A stretch of DNA of 64,000 nucleotides from an uncultured Vicinamibacterales bacterium (GTDB taxonomy: Bacteria > Acidobacteriota > Vicinamibacteria > Vicinamibacterales > UBA8438). Position numbers and translations under genes: made by a program. Below the pieces are notes generated by a model that had not been told where the DNA came from, made no database searches, and was given only the letters and a program-made list of their open reading frames with translations. Shown one piece after another: positions 8,970 to 17,781 of the stretch; position 1 is the first letter of the stretch; every line of letters starts with the position of its first letter. Location: the NCBI GenBank assembly GCA_958295905.1, contig OY282382.1:1054001-1118000 (forward strand). The letters are read 5' to 3'.

Positions 8970-11696
8970 ATGACAAGAGCGGCATCGCCACTCGATGCCG
9001 GCGCGCCGGTCACCCACCCACGCCACGGCGCTGGCCGGGTCGTCGCCGACATGGGGGCCACGGTCGTCGTCCGCTTCGGCGGGACCCTGGAGCAGGTTCC
9101 CGCCGGTGAGATCGTGGTCACGCCGTCGCTGCAATCGGCGCTCCGAGACGGGGTGCTCGACGATCCGTTGGATGCGCTGGTGCGGGCGCAGGCGTTGGCC
9201 ATTGCATCGGTCAACGATCAATGGGGCGTCTTCTCGCGGTCCCGCGTGAGGTTGCTGCCGCATCAGTTGTGGGTGTGCCGGACCGTGAACCGGGCGTGGC
9301 CGTTCCGCTGGCTGGTGGCGGACGACGTCGGGCTCGGCAAGACCATCGAATGTGGCTTGGTGCTGATGCCGTTGATCGCGTCCGGGCGGGTGCGCCGGCT
9401 GCTGATCCTGGCCCCGGCGAAGCTGGTGCCGCAGTGGCAGTTCCGCCTGAAGGACATGTTCGACATCCGCCTGCAGCGCTACGCCGCCGAGGCGGATACG
9501 CGGCGCGGGGACTTCTGGGGCACGGCGTCACAGGTGGTGGCGTCGCTTCACACGCTGTGCGGCGACGGGCGCGGCGCGCGCCGGCGGCTCCTCGACGCCG
9601 ACCCGTGGGACCTGCTGATCGTCGACGAGGCGCACCATCTTGGGCTCGACAAGAAGACCGGCGCGACGCTCGCCTACGGCTTGGTTGCGGACCTGGAGGC
9701 GCGGCGGAAGATCAACTCGCTGTTGTTCTTCACCGGCACGCCGCACCGCGGGAAGGACTTCGGGTTCTTCGGCCTGATGCGTCTCGTGCGCCCCGACCTG
9801 TTCGACCCGGAGAAGGACGGCGCCGGGCAACTGGCCCGGCTGCCGCAGGCGATGATCAGGAACAACAAGGCGGCCGTCACTGATCTTCAGGGAAATCGGT
9901 TGTTCAGGCCGGTGACGGTGCGCAACCGGGAATACACGTTCAGCGAAGCGGAGTCCCGTTTCTACGAGACGCTCAGCGCGTTCATCCTCGACGGCCGAGC
10001 GTACGCCGCGACGCTCGACGGGCGGGCGCAGACGGCGCGCATGCTGGTGCTGACCACGCTCCAGAAACTGGCCGCCAGCTCGATCGCGGCCATCCGGCAT
10101 GCGTTGCGGAGGCGGCGGGCGATGCTGGCGCGCGTCGTCGGCCGCGCAGATGCGGACGACGCGGCGACCGTCGGCGTCCCGGACGACCAAGCGACGCTGG
10201 ACGAGGTCGCCGAAGCGGAGGAGGCGCTGCCCGGCGCCGCGGCCATCGTGCTCATGAAGGACGAGATCCAGCGCCTCGGCGATCTCGTCGCCCTGACGGA
10301 AGAGGTCGCCGCGGAGACGAAGATCGATCGCCTCGTCGCGCTGGTCCGCGATGAGTTGCCGGACGCGGAACCCGTCCTGCTGTTCACCGAGTACAAGACC
10401 ACCCAGGCCCTCGTCGTAAACGCGCTGCATCGGCGATTCGGCTTCGGAAAGGCGACGTTCATCAACGGCGACGACCGGCTCGACGGTCTGGAGCAGGCGG
10501 CGGGCGGCGTCAGGACGGTCCGCCAGCCCCGCGAACAGGCGGCCGAGGCGTTCAACGCCGGCCGCGTGCGTTTCCTGGTGTCGACGGAAGCCGGCGGCGA
10601 GGGCATCGATCTGCAGGAACGCTGCGCCGTGCTGGTGCACGTGGACATGCCGTGGAACCCGATGCGGCTCCATCAGCGCGTCGGCCGCCTGTCGCGCTAC
10701 GGCCAGCGCCGGCCGGTCTCCGCCTACATCCTGCGGAACCCCGATACCGTCGAGGCGCGCATCTGGGACCTACTGAACGAGAAGCTGGAGCGGGTGCAGC
10801 AGGCGCTGTCGGCGGTGATGGAGCAGCAGGAGGACATCTCGCAACTCGTCGTCGGCATGGCCGGGCCGCCCCTCTTCAACCAGCTTTACGCCGGCGCCCA
10901 GGGGATGTCCGGCGATCGCCTGACCGCCTGGTTCGACGAGGCCACGGCCACGCTCGGGGGGCGTGACGTCGTGGAGACCGTACGGGAGCTGCTCGGCAGC
11001 GTGTCCCACTTCGACTTTCAGCAGGTCGGCAGAGACCTGCCGCGGGTCGACGTGCCCGACCTCGAACGGTTCTTCACGCTGGCTGTCGGCAGACACAAAC
11101 GGCGCGTCTTCAAGCATCCCGACGGCCTGGAGATCAAGGCGCCGGCGGCCTGGAAATCACGCAGCTACGCCGTGCGCGACCGGTACGACGGGCTCGTGTT
11201 CGACCGCGATCTCCGCGGCGCGAACGCGGCGTCGCGAGTGTTGGGCGTCGGCCACACCCTCTTCGACGTCGCCCTCGACGAGGCGCGCAACCTGCCGGTG
11301 AGGGTCGCGGCACTGGATGGCATACCCGCCGCTGTTCTGGTCGTCTCGGTCGAAGACGAGGTGACGGGCACGGGCTCGCTCGCGCACCGGCTCGTTTTCG
11401 GCGTTATGGAGGTCGACGGCCGGCCGAGACCGATGCGTGACTGGGAACTCCTGCAGATGTTGAACCGCGTGACGCTCAGGAGCGCCGGCGGCGAACCTGG
11501 GAACGGCGCTGCGACGGTCGAGCGCACGGCCACCGTCGACCGGTTGAAGAACGCGTTCGAGTCGGGTCTGTCGGACCACGCGCCCGCGTTGCGCCGGCCG
11601 GTATGCTGGCCCGAGATGCTCTTCGTCCCGGAAGGTTCCGCTTCGCCGAGCGTCCGGCGTGTGGACGAGAAGCCGGGGCGCACGTCAGATCGGTGA
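8970..11696 (+). CDS. SNF2-like DEAD/DEAH helicase (partner of the sacsin-type ATPase)
   Basis: This 908-residue superfamily 2 ATPase acts on DNA and belongs to the class of SNF2 translocases found in defence islands (for example DISARM DrmD-like proteins). Walker A is in ADDVGLGKTIE (residues about 116-127), the DEAH box in LLIVDEAHHLG (about 216-226), and helicase C motifs in STEAGGEGIDLQ (about 537-549) and HQRVGRLSRYGQ (about 568-579). The N-terminus (THPRHGAGRVVADMG) resembles a small SH3-like barrel. It starts 15 bases after the ATPase gene. The last residues and the stop codon lie inside a short direct repeat (11683-11709), so the native C-terminus may have been replaced. Confidence 0.88.
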   Translation: MTRAASPLDAGAPVTHPRHGAGRVVADMGATVVVRFGGTLEQVPAGEIVVTPSLQSALRDGVLDDPLDALVRAQALAIASVNDQWGVFSRSRVRLLPHQLWVCRTVNRAWPFRWLVADDVGLGKTIECGLVLMPLIASGRVRRLLILAPAKLVPQWQFRLKDMFDIRLQRYAAEADTRRGDFWGTASQVVASLHTLCGDGRGARRRLLDADPWDLLIVDEAHHLGLDKKTGATLAYGLVADLEARRKINSLLFFTGTPHRGKDFGFFGLMRLVRPDLFDPEKDGAGQLARLPQAMIRNNKAAVTDLQGNRLFRPVTVRNREYTFSEAESRFYETLSAFILDGRAYAATLDGRAQTARMLVLTTLQKLAASSIAAIRHALRRRRAMLARVVGRADADDAATVGVPDDQATLDEVAEAEEALPGAAAIVLMKDEIQRLGDLVALTEEVAAETKIDRLVALVRDELPDAEPVLLFTEYKTTQALVVNALHRRFGFGKATFINGDDRLDGLEQAAGGVRTVRQPREQAAEAFNAGRVRFLVSTEAGGEGIDLQERCAVLVHVDMPWNPMRLHQRVGRLSRYGQRRPVSAYILRNPDTVEARIWDLLNEKLERVQQALSAVMEQQEDISQLVVGMAGPPLFNQLYAGAQGMSGDRLTAWFDEATATLGGRDVVETVRELLGSVSHFDFQQVGRDLPRVDVPDLERFFTLAVGRHKRRVFKHPDGLEIKAPAAWKSRSYAVRDRYDGLVFDRDLRGANAASRVLGVGHTLFDVALDEARNLPVRVAALDGIPAAVLVVSVEDEVTGTGSLAHRLVFGVMEVDGRPRPMRDWELLQMLNRVTLRSAGGEPGNGAATVERTATVDRLKNAFESGLSDHAPALRRPVCWPEMLFVPEGSASPSVRRVDEKPGRTSDR

Positions 11697-11781
11697 AAAT
11701 GACTGCCCCTCGAAACCGGACAACGGACCACCCGTGACGCGCCACCCGGGGTGCGCGTCAGGTCGGTGAAATGACGGCCCC
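11683..11781. repeat. Pair of 26-27 bp direct repeats, possible IS end
   Basis: CGTCAGATCGGTGAAAATGA at 11683 is repeated as CGTCAGGTCGGTGAAATGAC at 11756; both continue into a short run ending CCCC. The pattern of GGTCGGTGAAAATGAC motifs spaced tens of bases apart resembles the multiple terminal repeats of IS21-family elements, but no istA/istB gene is present. The first copy contains the stop codon of the SNF2 gene. The call as an IS remnant is an inference. Confidence 0.45.
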
Positions 11782-11927
11782 GGCACTGTCAGGCTGGCGA
11801 TTTCTGTGCCGTTCCCGGCATCGAGGCCCTCCCGAACGGGCCTTCTGGGGCTTTGGCGCCATGGGATGTCTCGGGGTCGGCCACGCCGGGGTACTTCCAC
11901 CAACCGCAGCCTTCGAGGAGGGATCCG

Positions 11928-12557
11928 ATGCGACTCCTTCTGATCCTGCTCGGGTTGGCCCTGCCCGCAGTGGGCGGCGCGCAGCCACTGTCGATCTCGG
12001 CTTCGGTCGCGGTCGCGTGGATCAACCCGCTCGGCGTCCCCGACTACCGCGGGGAGAACCCGCCCTCGGTGGGGATGGTTTCTCATCCGACCCTCGTCGT
12101 CCTGTGGCGCGGGCAGCCGGGCTGGGCGCTGACGGCCCCTGGCGGCAGAGTCGGGTTCGGGGGTCGGTTCGACGGTGGGCCGGACGGAGACGAGCTCCAC
12201 TCGATCGTCGTAGAGCACGGCGGTATCCGGCTGGAGCTCCAGTACGATCTGCAGGGCGGTTCCGCCGCCGTCAACGGGATGCCCGTCCCGCTGCCGGACG
12301 GACACGATGTGATCCTCCTCGATCGCGTCGACCGCGAACCCGTGGTCGCAGGAACCCTGAGGGTCGGCGGCCAGGTCCTCGAACCCATCGAGACGTTCCT
12401 CGGCCGCTCCCCGGAGGTTCGGGAGTACGTGCGGTGCGGCACCCCGCTGCCTGAGGACGTCTTCGCGGGCGAAGCGGAGCCGGAACTCGCAGAGCGGTTC
12501 CGCGATTTCATGCAGGCGATGCTCGATGAACGGTGCCGGCTGCTCGCCGGCGGGTAG
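11928..12557 (+). CDS. Secreted protein of unknown function
   Basis: The protein has about 209 residues and a clear Sec signal peptide (MRLLLILLGLALPAVGGA, cleavage likely before QP). The rest is acidic and soluble and contains two cysteine-bearing segments (EYVRCGTPLP and MLDERCRLLAGG). I recognise no family. The ATG at 11928 was chosen because GAGGAGG lies just upstream and the signal peptide starts there; the frame is open upstream to 11853. It sits between defence genes but shows no link to them, and may be a passenger. Confidence 0.7.
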   Translation: MRLLLILLGLALPAVGGAQPLSISASVAVAWINPLGVPDYRGENPPSVGMVSHPTLVVLWRGQPGWALTAPGGRVGFGGRFDGGPDGDELHSIVVEHGGIRLELQYDLQGGSAAVNGMPVPLPDGHDVILLDRVDREPVVAGTLRVGGQVLEPIETFLGRSPEVREYVRCGTPLPEDVFAGEAEPELAERFRDFMQAMLDERCRLLAGG

Positions 12558-12563
12558 TTGGCG

Positions 12564-12599
12564 GGAGGGCTCCTGCAACTTGACGCCCGGGAGCCCTCC
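12564..12599. terminator. Stem-loop after the secreted-protein gene
   Basis: A perfect 10-bp inverted repeat, GGAGGGCTCC (12564-12573) and GGAGCCCTCC (12590-12599), encloses a 16-base loop seven bases after the stop codon. No T-tract follows, so it is either a weak or factor-assisted terminator or a stabilising 3' hairpin. Confidence 0.5.
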
Positions 12600-12612
12600 G
12601 CCGGCGCTCGAT

Positions 12613-12925
12613 GCTGCATTCAGGCGGCTCCCGGCGCCGTCGGCGCTTCTCGGCCCCCTTGCGCGCCGCCTCGCGCAGGTCCTCGCGATGCAGCACCACG
12701 CGATGCAGCACCACGCCCTTGCCGTTGAACGTGAGCACGACAACCGGCACCCGGGGGGCGGCTCGCCCTCCTCGGCCCGGCGGGCCTCGTAGAAAGCGTC
12801 GAAGTCCTTCGCCGCTCGAACCACCAACGGGCTCCGCCTGACGCTTGGGCGCCTCCGCCCGGTGTTGGGGGACAGCTCGAACCGCGTCTCGTCGAACGAC
12901 CGCGAGGCGGCCGCCAAGCAGAACT
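12613..12925 (-). pseudogene. ISKra4-family transposase relic
   Basis: The minus strand carries transposase-like text in two frames: AAKDFDAFYEARRAEEGEPP (near 12820-12760) and, after a shift, VVVLTFNGKGVVLHR followed by EDLREAARKGAEKRRR (near 12745-12660). The VDGKG/LTFDGKG-HREDLREATRKAAE pattern is typical of ISKra4-type transposases. A 15-bp tandem duplication (12685-12699 and 12700-12714) duplicates the VVLHR codons. No intact frame or ends remain. This accounts for most of the 400-base stretch between the secreted protein and the HNH gene. Confidence 0.6.
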
Positions 12926-12975
12926 AGGCACCGGCATCCGGCAAGAATGGTCCGGCTGTCGCCGGCCGTGGAAGA

Positions 12976-13752
12976 CTACAGACGGTGGCTGTCAGCGCCG
13001 GTGCGGAAGATCAAGGTCCGGTGCCACGGCAGGTAACGCTCGTGGGCGCGGTGCAGTCCGCCGACCTTCAGCGGCCCGTCGAGTCCAAGTGACCGGGCAT
13101 CGGGAAGGAGAGCGTCCGAGGTGAGCACTGTTCCGTCCTCTGCGATAGTGATGAAGCCGGCGTCGAACGCAGCATCGAGTTGCGGCGCCAGCAGCAGGCC
13201 GTTGAAGACGTCGAGGCGCTCTGCGTCCGTGCCGCAGTCGACCCAGGGCTTGATGTGGCTCGCGCGCAGGAGATCGGGCACCCCGAGGCCGGTGATCGCG
13301 CAACGGCCATCCCAGTACTCGAACAGGCCGCGGCGGAAGATGTCCTGACCGACCCGCTGGATCACCAGGCGTTCGGCTTCCGTGGTCCGCGGCAGGTTCG
13401 CAGTTTCGTTGTCGAAGTCATGAAGCAGGGCGTCCGGCAGCGTGCGCGAGAGCTGGAACGCCCGGCGCAACAGCCGATGCAGTGCGGCGATGTCGCCGAC
13501 ACTCAGCGCGCCGGCGGCGCCGCTCGGAACCAGGTCCGTGAACACCACGCCGAGCCCTGCCAGTCCGTCGAGCACGTCCGCCCGCGACGCGGCGGCGAGA
13601 AACCGGGAATCTCCGATGGCCGCGAGCCAGATGCGCATCGACGTCTGGCTGCTGCCGAAGCAGAGCCAGTCGGCCGTTCGCTCCAGATCAAGGTCGAAGC
13701 CGTTGTCGGTCGCGGCCTTCTCCAGGCGGGTGATCGTGACGGCCGCCAGCAT
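12976..13752 (-). CDS. HNH endonuclease, third gene of the Septu-like operon
   Basis: The protein has 258 residues. The C-terminal half is an HNH_2-type nuclease: CAITGLGVPDLLRASHIKPW supplies the Cys and the catalytic His, and RLDVFNGLLLAPQLDAAFD is the conserved second half. The N-terminal 120 residues are helical and unassigned. The ATG at 13752 overlaps the TAA of the upstream ptuB frame (TAATG), showing translational coupling to ptuA-ptuB. It probably supplies an additional DNA-cutting activity to that system. The reading frame is intact. Confidence 0.85.
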   Translation of the reverse strand: MLAAVTITRLEKAATDNGFDLDLERTADWLCFGSSQTSMRIWLAAIGDSRFLAAASRADVLDGLAGLGVVFTDLVPSGAAGALSVGDIAALHRLLRRAFQLSRTLPDALLHDFDNETANLPRTTEAERLVIQRVGQDIFRRGLFEYWDGRCAITGLGVPDLLRASHIKPWVDCGTDAERLDVFNGLLLAPQLDAAFDAGFITIAEDGTVLTSDALLPDARSLGLDGPLKVGGLHRAHERYLPWHRTLIFRTGADSHRL

Positions 13753-14512
13753 TACCGGCCTCGGCCCAGTCGCTTCCGGAGCCACGCGACGCGGATGCTC
13801 ACGAACGCGGGACGCCGCTCCTGGTCGAGGAGCTGGGTGGCCCGCGCGGTCCGTTCCTCCTTGATGCGGTGCGTTGCATGAAGCCGCGATTCAGCCGCGT
13901 CCGCTCGCTGTCCAGCGCCGCACCGCGGGCCGCCACGAGTGTCGGGTGATTCAGGTTGAGGATCGCCCGCCGCCGATCCCCGCCGTGCCGATGATCGTCG
14001 ATGGCCAGCTCGAGGGCTCTCCGGGTTGCCCTGTCGATGCGCACGTCGTCGCGGACGTACGTCCGGCCGTCGCTGTCGAAACCGACCAGCCGTTCGTAGT
14101 CGAGCTCGGTGGGCCACGGAAGATCCGGATCCGCGTCGTCCCACCTGAGTCGCCGGTTGCCCTTGGCGCCGTCGCACGTGTCGATCGTCGCGCAGGAGAG
14201 GTACAGGTTGCGCCAATGGAGCGCGTGTTCAGGTGCGCCGCTCAGGGGGCGCCAGTGCTCTACGTGAGCCGGCTCCCGGTTCTCCGAGAGCCTGCGTTCG
14301 CAGTACACGCAAAGAGATGACTGCTCGCCGGACATGACCTTGCGCAGCTTGCCCTTGTCGAGCCGATCGAACTCCGTTCTGGCGAACTTGGTCCTGTCGG
14401 ACCGGTCCGGGAGAGTCGTCCGGTACTCCCGCTCGGCATCCACGAACCGCCGCGGCGTCTGGCCGTCGGGGCTCACGTCCGACGGCGGCCACGGCTTCGA
14501 CAGTCCCCGCAT
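13752..14512 (-). pseudogene. ptuB: PtuB-like HNH nuclease, frameshifted near its 3' end
   Basis: Septu and retron-associated PtuB/TIGR02646-type HNH proteins pair with an AAA ATPase and cut DNA. The motifs here are CVYCERRLSENREPAHVEHWRP (metal and catalytic residues), HWRNLYLSC and CDGAKGN. The gene starts at 14512, directly after the ptuA stop (TAGATG). The first frame reads to about LNRGFMQRTA and would end at 13799 with low-complexity text. A second frame carries RIKEERTARATQLLDQERRP and ends at 13752, coupled to the next gene. I infer a one-base frameshift near 13870; catalytic motifs lie upstream of it, so the shortened product could retain activity. Confidence 0.78.
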
Positions 14513-15757
14513 CTACTCCTCTTCCTCCATGAACCCTCTGGCTCGGATGAGCGCCGGATCGTTGTCTCCCATCGCTGCGCCAATTCCTGATACACCCGTT
14601 CAGCCTTCGCACGGTCGCCTTGATCGATCGCGCGGTGCAGACGACGCAACTCGACCACCCCTTTGTCGTCGCGATCATCCGTGCGCATGAGATCGCGAAG
14701 GATCGCGTTCGTGTCCCTGCCCTCCACGAATACCTGATGCTCTTGAAGCCTCCCGTCGACGAGCCGGCGAACTTGGCGGTTCTCGGCGCTGCTCAGTACC
14801 TGCGGTGAGTGCGTGGTGATGATGAGCTGCAACTTCGGGAATACGTCGCGAAGCCTCGGAAGCGCCTCCCGTTGCCAACGCGGGTGCAGATGGAGGTCGA
14901 GCTCGTCGATGAGCACTACGCCCTCCACCCGTGCGGGTGCGTCGGCGCCGTCGATCTCGTTGAGCATGACGGCGCGGCGGGCGATGTCGGCGACCAGCGC
15001 GATGAACACGTGATAACCGTCGGACAGCTCGGACCACGGGGCGGCGTGCCCGTCCTTCGAAACGCACCACGGGGCCTTCCGCCGCCGGGTCGTACCAGCC
15101 GTGCGTGACGCCGGGCGTCGCCCGGGCCGTTGCCTCCATTACGGCTGCATGGAACAAGCGCTCCGGTTCGTACTGCTGCCTGCGGACCACGTCTCCGAGC
15201 ATCTCGTCTTGCAGCCACTGGAGTAGCGAAGACTCGTCGAGGTTCGGGTCGAGCGCGGAGGTGTAGGCTTCCCAGCGGTCCCTCGTGCGCTCGACCTTGC
15301 GACGGCCGCCCCGGAGGCGTCTCAAGCGATCGACGCCGTACCACGCGAACAACGGCCACCGGTCTCCGGGCACTCGAACGCGCTCCAGGGCCTCGAGAAT
15401 CGGTTGGTGCTCGTTCATCTTTCGTCCGGACGCGGGATGCGCTGCCGTCGACCACGTGACGGATTCCGATACCCCCACGTCCGCGGTCCATGCGACCTTG
15501 CACGGGCCGACCGGCTCGCGCCGCCCCTGCTCGTCGAGCGTGCGCATCCTGGGATCGCGCCGCGCGTCGAGCTTCAGGACCTTCGGCGCATCACTCTGGA
15601 ACACGGCGAGGCCCATCGCGAGGGCCGTGAGCAACGCCGTCTTTCCACCGCCGTTCTCGGCGAAGAGGACCGTGGTGTCCTCTTCGAGCGGAAGCCTGAG
15701 CTCGTCGAAGCAACGGTAGTTGTCGACGCGGATCTCGCGGAGCTGGAATCTGTTCAT
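14513..15757 (-). pseudogene. ptuA: PtuA-like AAA ATPase with two frameshifts
   Basis: PtuA is the ATPase component of Septu. The start is the ATG at 15757, preceded by GGGAGGGG. The N-terminus reads MNRFQLREIRVDNYRCFDEL, followed by Walker A in AENGGGKTALLTALAMGLA. The frame shifts near 15037, after which SDGYHVFIALVADIARR and the Walker B/ABC region LIDELDLHLHPRWQREALPR and ITTHSPQVLSSAENR follow. A second shift near 14590 returns to the first frame, which ends MGDNDPALIRARGFMEEEE with TAG at 14513-14515, touching the ptuB start. Both shifts must be sequencing errors or programmed for a full-length ATPase to be made; otherwise the system is dead. Confidence 0.78.
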
Positions 15758-15973
15758 TTCCCCCTCCCGATCACGTGTCCCTGAAGTCGCAACTACCCCA
15801 GCGATTCCCAAGCCTCGCGCCGTGCCCAAAACGCGGACTCATTGAGGCAATGTGCATTGCAGGGTCGTGGTCGAGACGCCATTCGACGTGGACTTGCGAC
15901 TCCCTTCCGGACGACTCCAGTGGGGGATCTGCAGGGTGCTTCAAGGGGCTTGGTTGTGGCCTGTCTCAGTTCT

Positions 15974-16582
15974 TTAGGAGTTCGCCCGCCTCATGCGCTC
16001 GCTCAGGTCATAATCGCAATTGGCGCGGTTACGGAAGGCCGCATCAATCAGAAACTCGATCCGTTCCTTGTACCCGTATATCCTGTCCCATGACGTGACC
16101 GAGATTTTGACACCGGGTTTCACGAGGTTGTCGATGATGCGAGCAGGTATATGCGGATACCATCGCTCGTACTCCGTCCGATTATCAATATCTATCCATG
16201 ACCTGATCTCCGGATACAGTCGCTTCTTCTCTTCATCCCCATAGGCCGCATAGCACTTATCATCGGAGATGCCCGGCAGGTTGATCACGACTATCCCTGA
16301 TTTCTTGTTCACCGAGCCGTCGTACATGCTCGAGTAAATCTCCCAATCGACGTGTTTTCGCCGCTTGGTTTCTTCCCCGACGAGCACAATGGTCACCGTC
16401 GAATCTCTGAGGTAATCGTCTCTGATTTTGCGGCGGATCTCTTCATCGCTCCAGTCGTCCGGAATGTCGCCGGTGTCGACCGATTTGTCCACGAATATCG
16501 AATGCTGCTTGCCGAATTCGACCAGCGCGTCCTTGTAGTCCTGGTCATTGCCGTGATGATGGCTAATGAACACCTTGTGCAT
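15974..16582 (-). CDS. TIR-like DUF1863 (ThsB-like) protein
   Basis: The protein has 202 residues and a MTH538-type TIR-like fold, the family of Thoeris ThsB, which makes a cyclic-ADP-ribose-type signal from NAD after phage sensing. It begins KVFISHHHGNDQDYKDALVEF, followed by DTGDIPDDWSDEEIRRKIRD, VTIVLVGEETKRRKHVDWEI and GIVVINLP, the usual order of this family. The ATG at 16582 lies 20 bases inside the end of the SLOG gene, so the two are co-translated. Base composition is visibly lower in GC than in flanking genes, suggesting recent acquisition. Roughly 215 bases of gene-free DNA follow before ptuA. Confidence 0.85.
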   Translation of the reverse strand: MHKVFISHHHGNDQDYKDALVEFGKQHSIFVDKSVDTGDIPDDWSDEEIRRKIRDDYLRDSTVTIVLVGEETKRRKHVDWEIYSSMYDGSVNKKSGIVVINLPGISDDKCYAAYGDEEKKRLYPEIRSWIDIDNRTEYERWYPHIPARIIDNLVKPGVKISVTSWDRIYGYKERIEFLIDAAFRNRANCDYDLSERMRRANS

Positions 16583-17402
16583 GGTCGCCTCCGTTGCCGA
16601 GGAGTCGCCGCAGACCCCGCGACACAAGGGTGACCGCCTCTTGGATATGGGGGGTACGGGCCAGAACGCGGTTCTCGTCCGTGGAGAGACCGTTGTGGAG
16701 GTCATCCGGTGAGTATTTGCGAAAGCGCACCCGACCGGCCCACGCATCGCGTGAGCCGGCCCAGCGCTCGGCGAGGCCGATCGTCTCGGCGATGTCGCGC
16801 GCGCACCCGCCGAATCCTCCGAGCACGAAGACCGGTTGACCGGTTTCCAGTGAGAGCCGGGCCTCCTCAGCGATGCCGGGCGCTGCGCCCTTGTAGCCCT
16901 CGACGCGGCCGCCGAGGACGATGCGAGCCCGAATGTCACGGCGCATGACGGTCCGCATGGCCGTCAGGCCCGTCGCCCACTCCTCCTGGTCCGGCTCGTG
17001 GGCGTCAAGCTTCAGTCGTTCTTCGCGCGCCAACCGTGCGCCGTCCATCGAAAGGAAGACGAGCCGCACGGCCGGCTCGTGCTCGGTCGAGAATGCCGAA
17101 AGCTCGTCCGACGTCATCCGGATATGCACGGGCCAAGCTAGGTAGTCGGTCACGGCGATGGTCGCGCCGTGCCGCGGATGGCCCCGATAACGCGCGACGA
17201 GCTCGGCAAGGAGCTCCGTGAAGCCGTGTCGCCGCAGATCGCCGCCGTAGGCCAGACTGCTTCCCGACGCGAGCACAAGCAGCGCAATCTCGGCCATCGC
17301 ATCGCGCAAGTGCCCGGGGCTCAGCCCCAGGGCTCCCAGGTCAGGGCTCTCCGAAACCGACACTCCCACCGCGGATGCGGTCTCGGTGCAGGCGGACATC
17401 AT
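16563..17402 (-). CDS. SLOG-domain protein, probable nucleotide-ligand sensor or hydrolase
   Basis: The protein has about 279 residues. Signature segments are EIALLVLASGSSLAYGGDLRR near the N-terminus and GRVEGYKGAAPGIAEEARLS with PVFVLGGFGGCARDIAETIG in the C-terminal half. This arrangement matches the SLOG (SMF/DprA-LOG) Rossmann-like superfamily that binds nucleotide signals, as in the C-terminal domain of ThsA. No SIR2, TM or nuclease effector is fused. Its ATGATG start overlaps the TGA of the preceding ORF, and its end overlaps the TIR gene. In context it may sense or process the product of the TIR protein. Confidence 0.8.
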   Translation of the reverse strand: MMSACTETASAVGVSVSESPDLGALGLSPGHLRDAMAEIALLVLASGSSLAYGGDLRRHGFTELLAELVARYRGHPRHGATIAVTDYLAWPVHIRMTSDELSAFSTEHEPAVRLVFLSMDGARLAREERLKLDAHEPDQEEWATGLTAMRTVMRRDIRARIVLGGRVEGYKGAAPGIAEEARLSLETGQPVFVLGGFGGCARDIAETIGLAERWAGSRDAWAGRVRFRKYSPDDLHNGLSTDENRVLARTPHIQEAVTLVSRGLRRLLGNGGDHAQGVH

Positions 17403-17779
17403 CGGCGTTCCTCCAGCCATTCCGTGAAGGTCAGGACACGGACCCCCGGCGCGATCTCCGAGAACAGCCGTTGTTCGTCGGTGCTCAGCAACGGTTCAGG
17501 GTACACGATCGTTGGAGTCGAATCCTCGTCACCAGAGGGCAATGCCGCCAATGCGATCAACTCGGGTGGGCGCGCCGTGAACAGGACGCCCTGCGGATCC
17601 GCCACATACGGACCGACTCGACAACGCCACAACCAGGTGCGGAAGACCTCATCCAAGAGGTGGCCGACGACGGTTCCGATCCGGTCCGTGCAGCCCGGCT
17701 CCATGCGGACGACCGGCACATTGCCCAGATAGGCCATGCCGCGCAGATCGACATCCCGCACGCAATTGACCGCGATCAA
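17399..17779 (-). CDS. Unknown first ORF of the SLOG-TIR operon, probably 5'-truncated
   Basis: A 126-codon frame from a TTG at 17779 reads LIAVNCVRDVDLRGMAYLGN, continues through HLLDEVFRTWLWRCRVGPYV and ends LSTDEQRLFSEIAPGVRVLT-FTEWLEERR. Its stop overlaps the SLOG start (ATGATG), so it belongs to the same operon. The frame is closed by TGA at 17789-17791, exactly where the truncated methylase sequence ends. I infer that a deletion fused the 3' part of this gene to the cut end of the methylase gene. I do not recognise the family. Confidence 0.55.
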   Translation of the reverse strand: MIAVNCVRDVDLRGMAYLGNVPVVRMEPGCTDRIGTVVGHLLDEVFRTWLWRCRVGPYVADPQGVLFTARPPELIALAALPSGDEDSTPTIVYPEPLLSTDEQRLFSEIAPGVRVLTFTEWLEERR

Positions 17780-17781
17780 GA

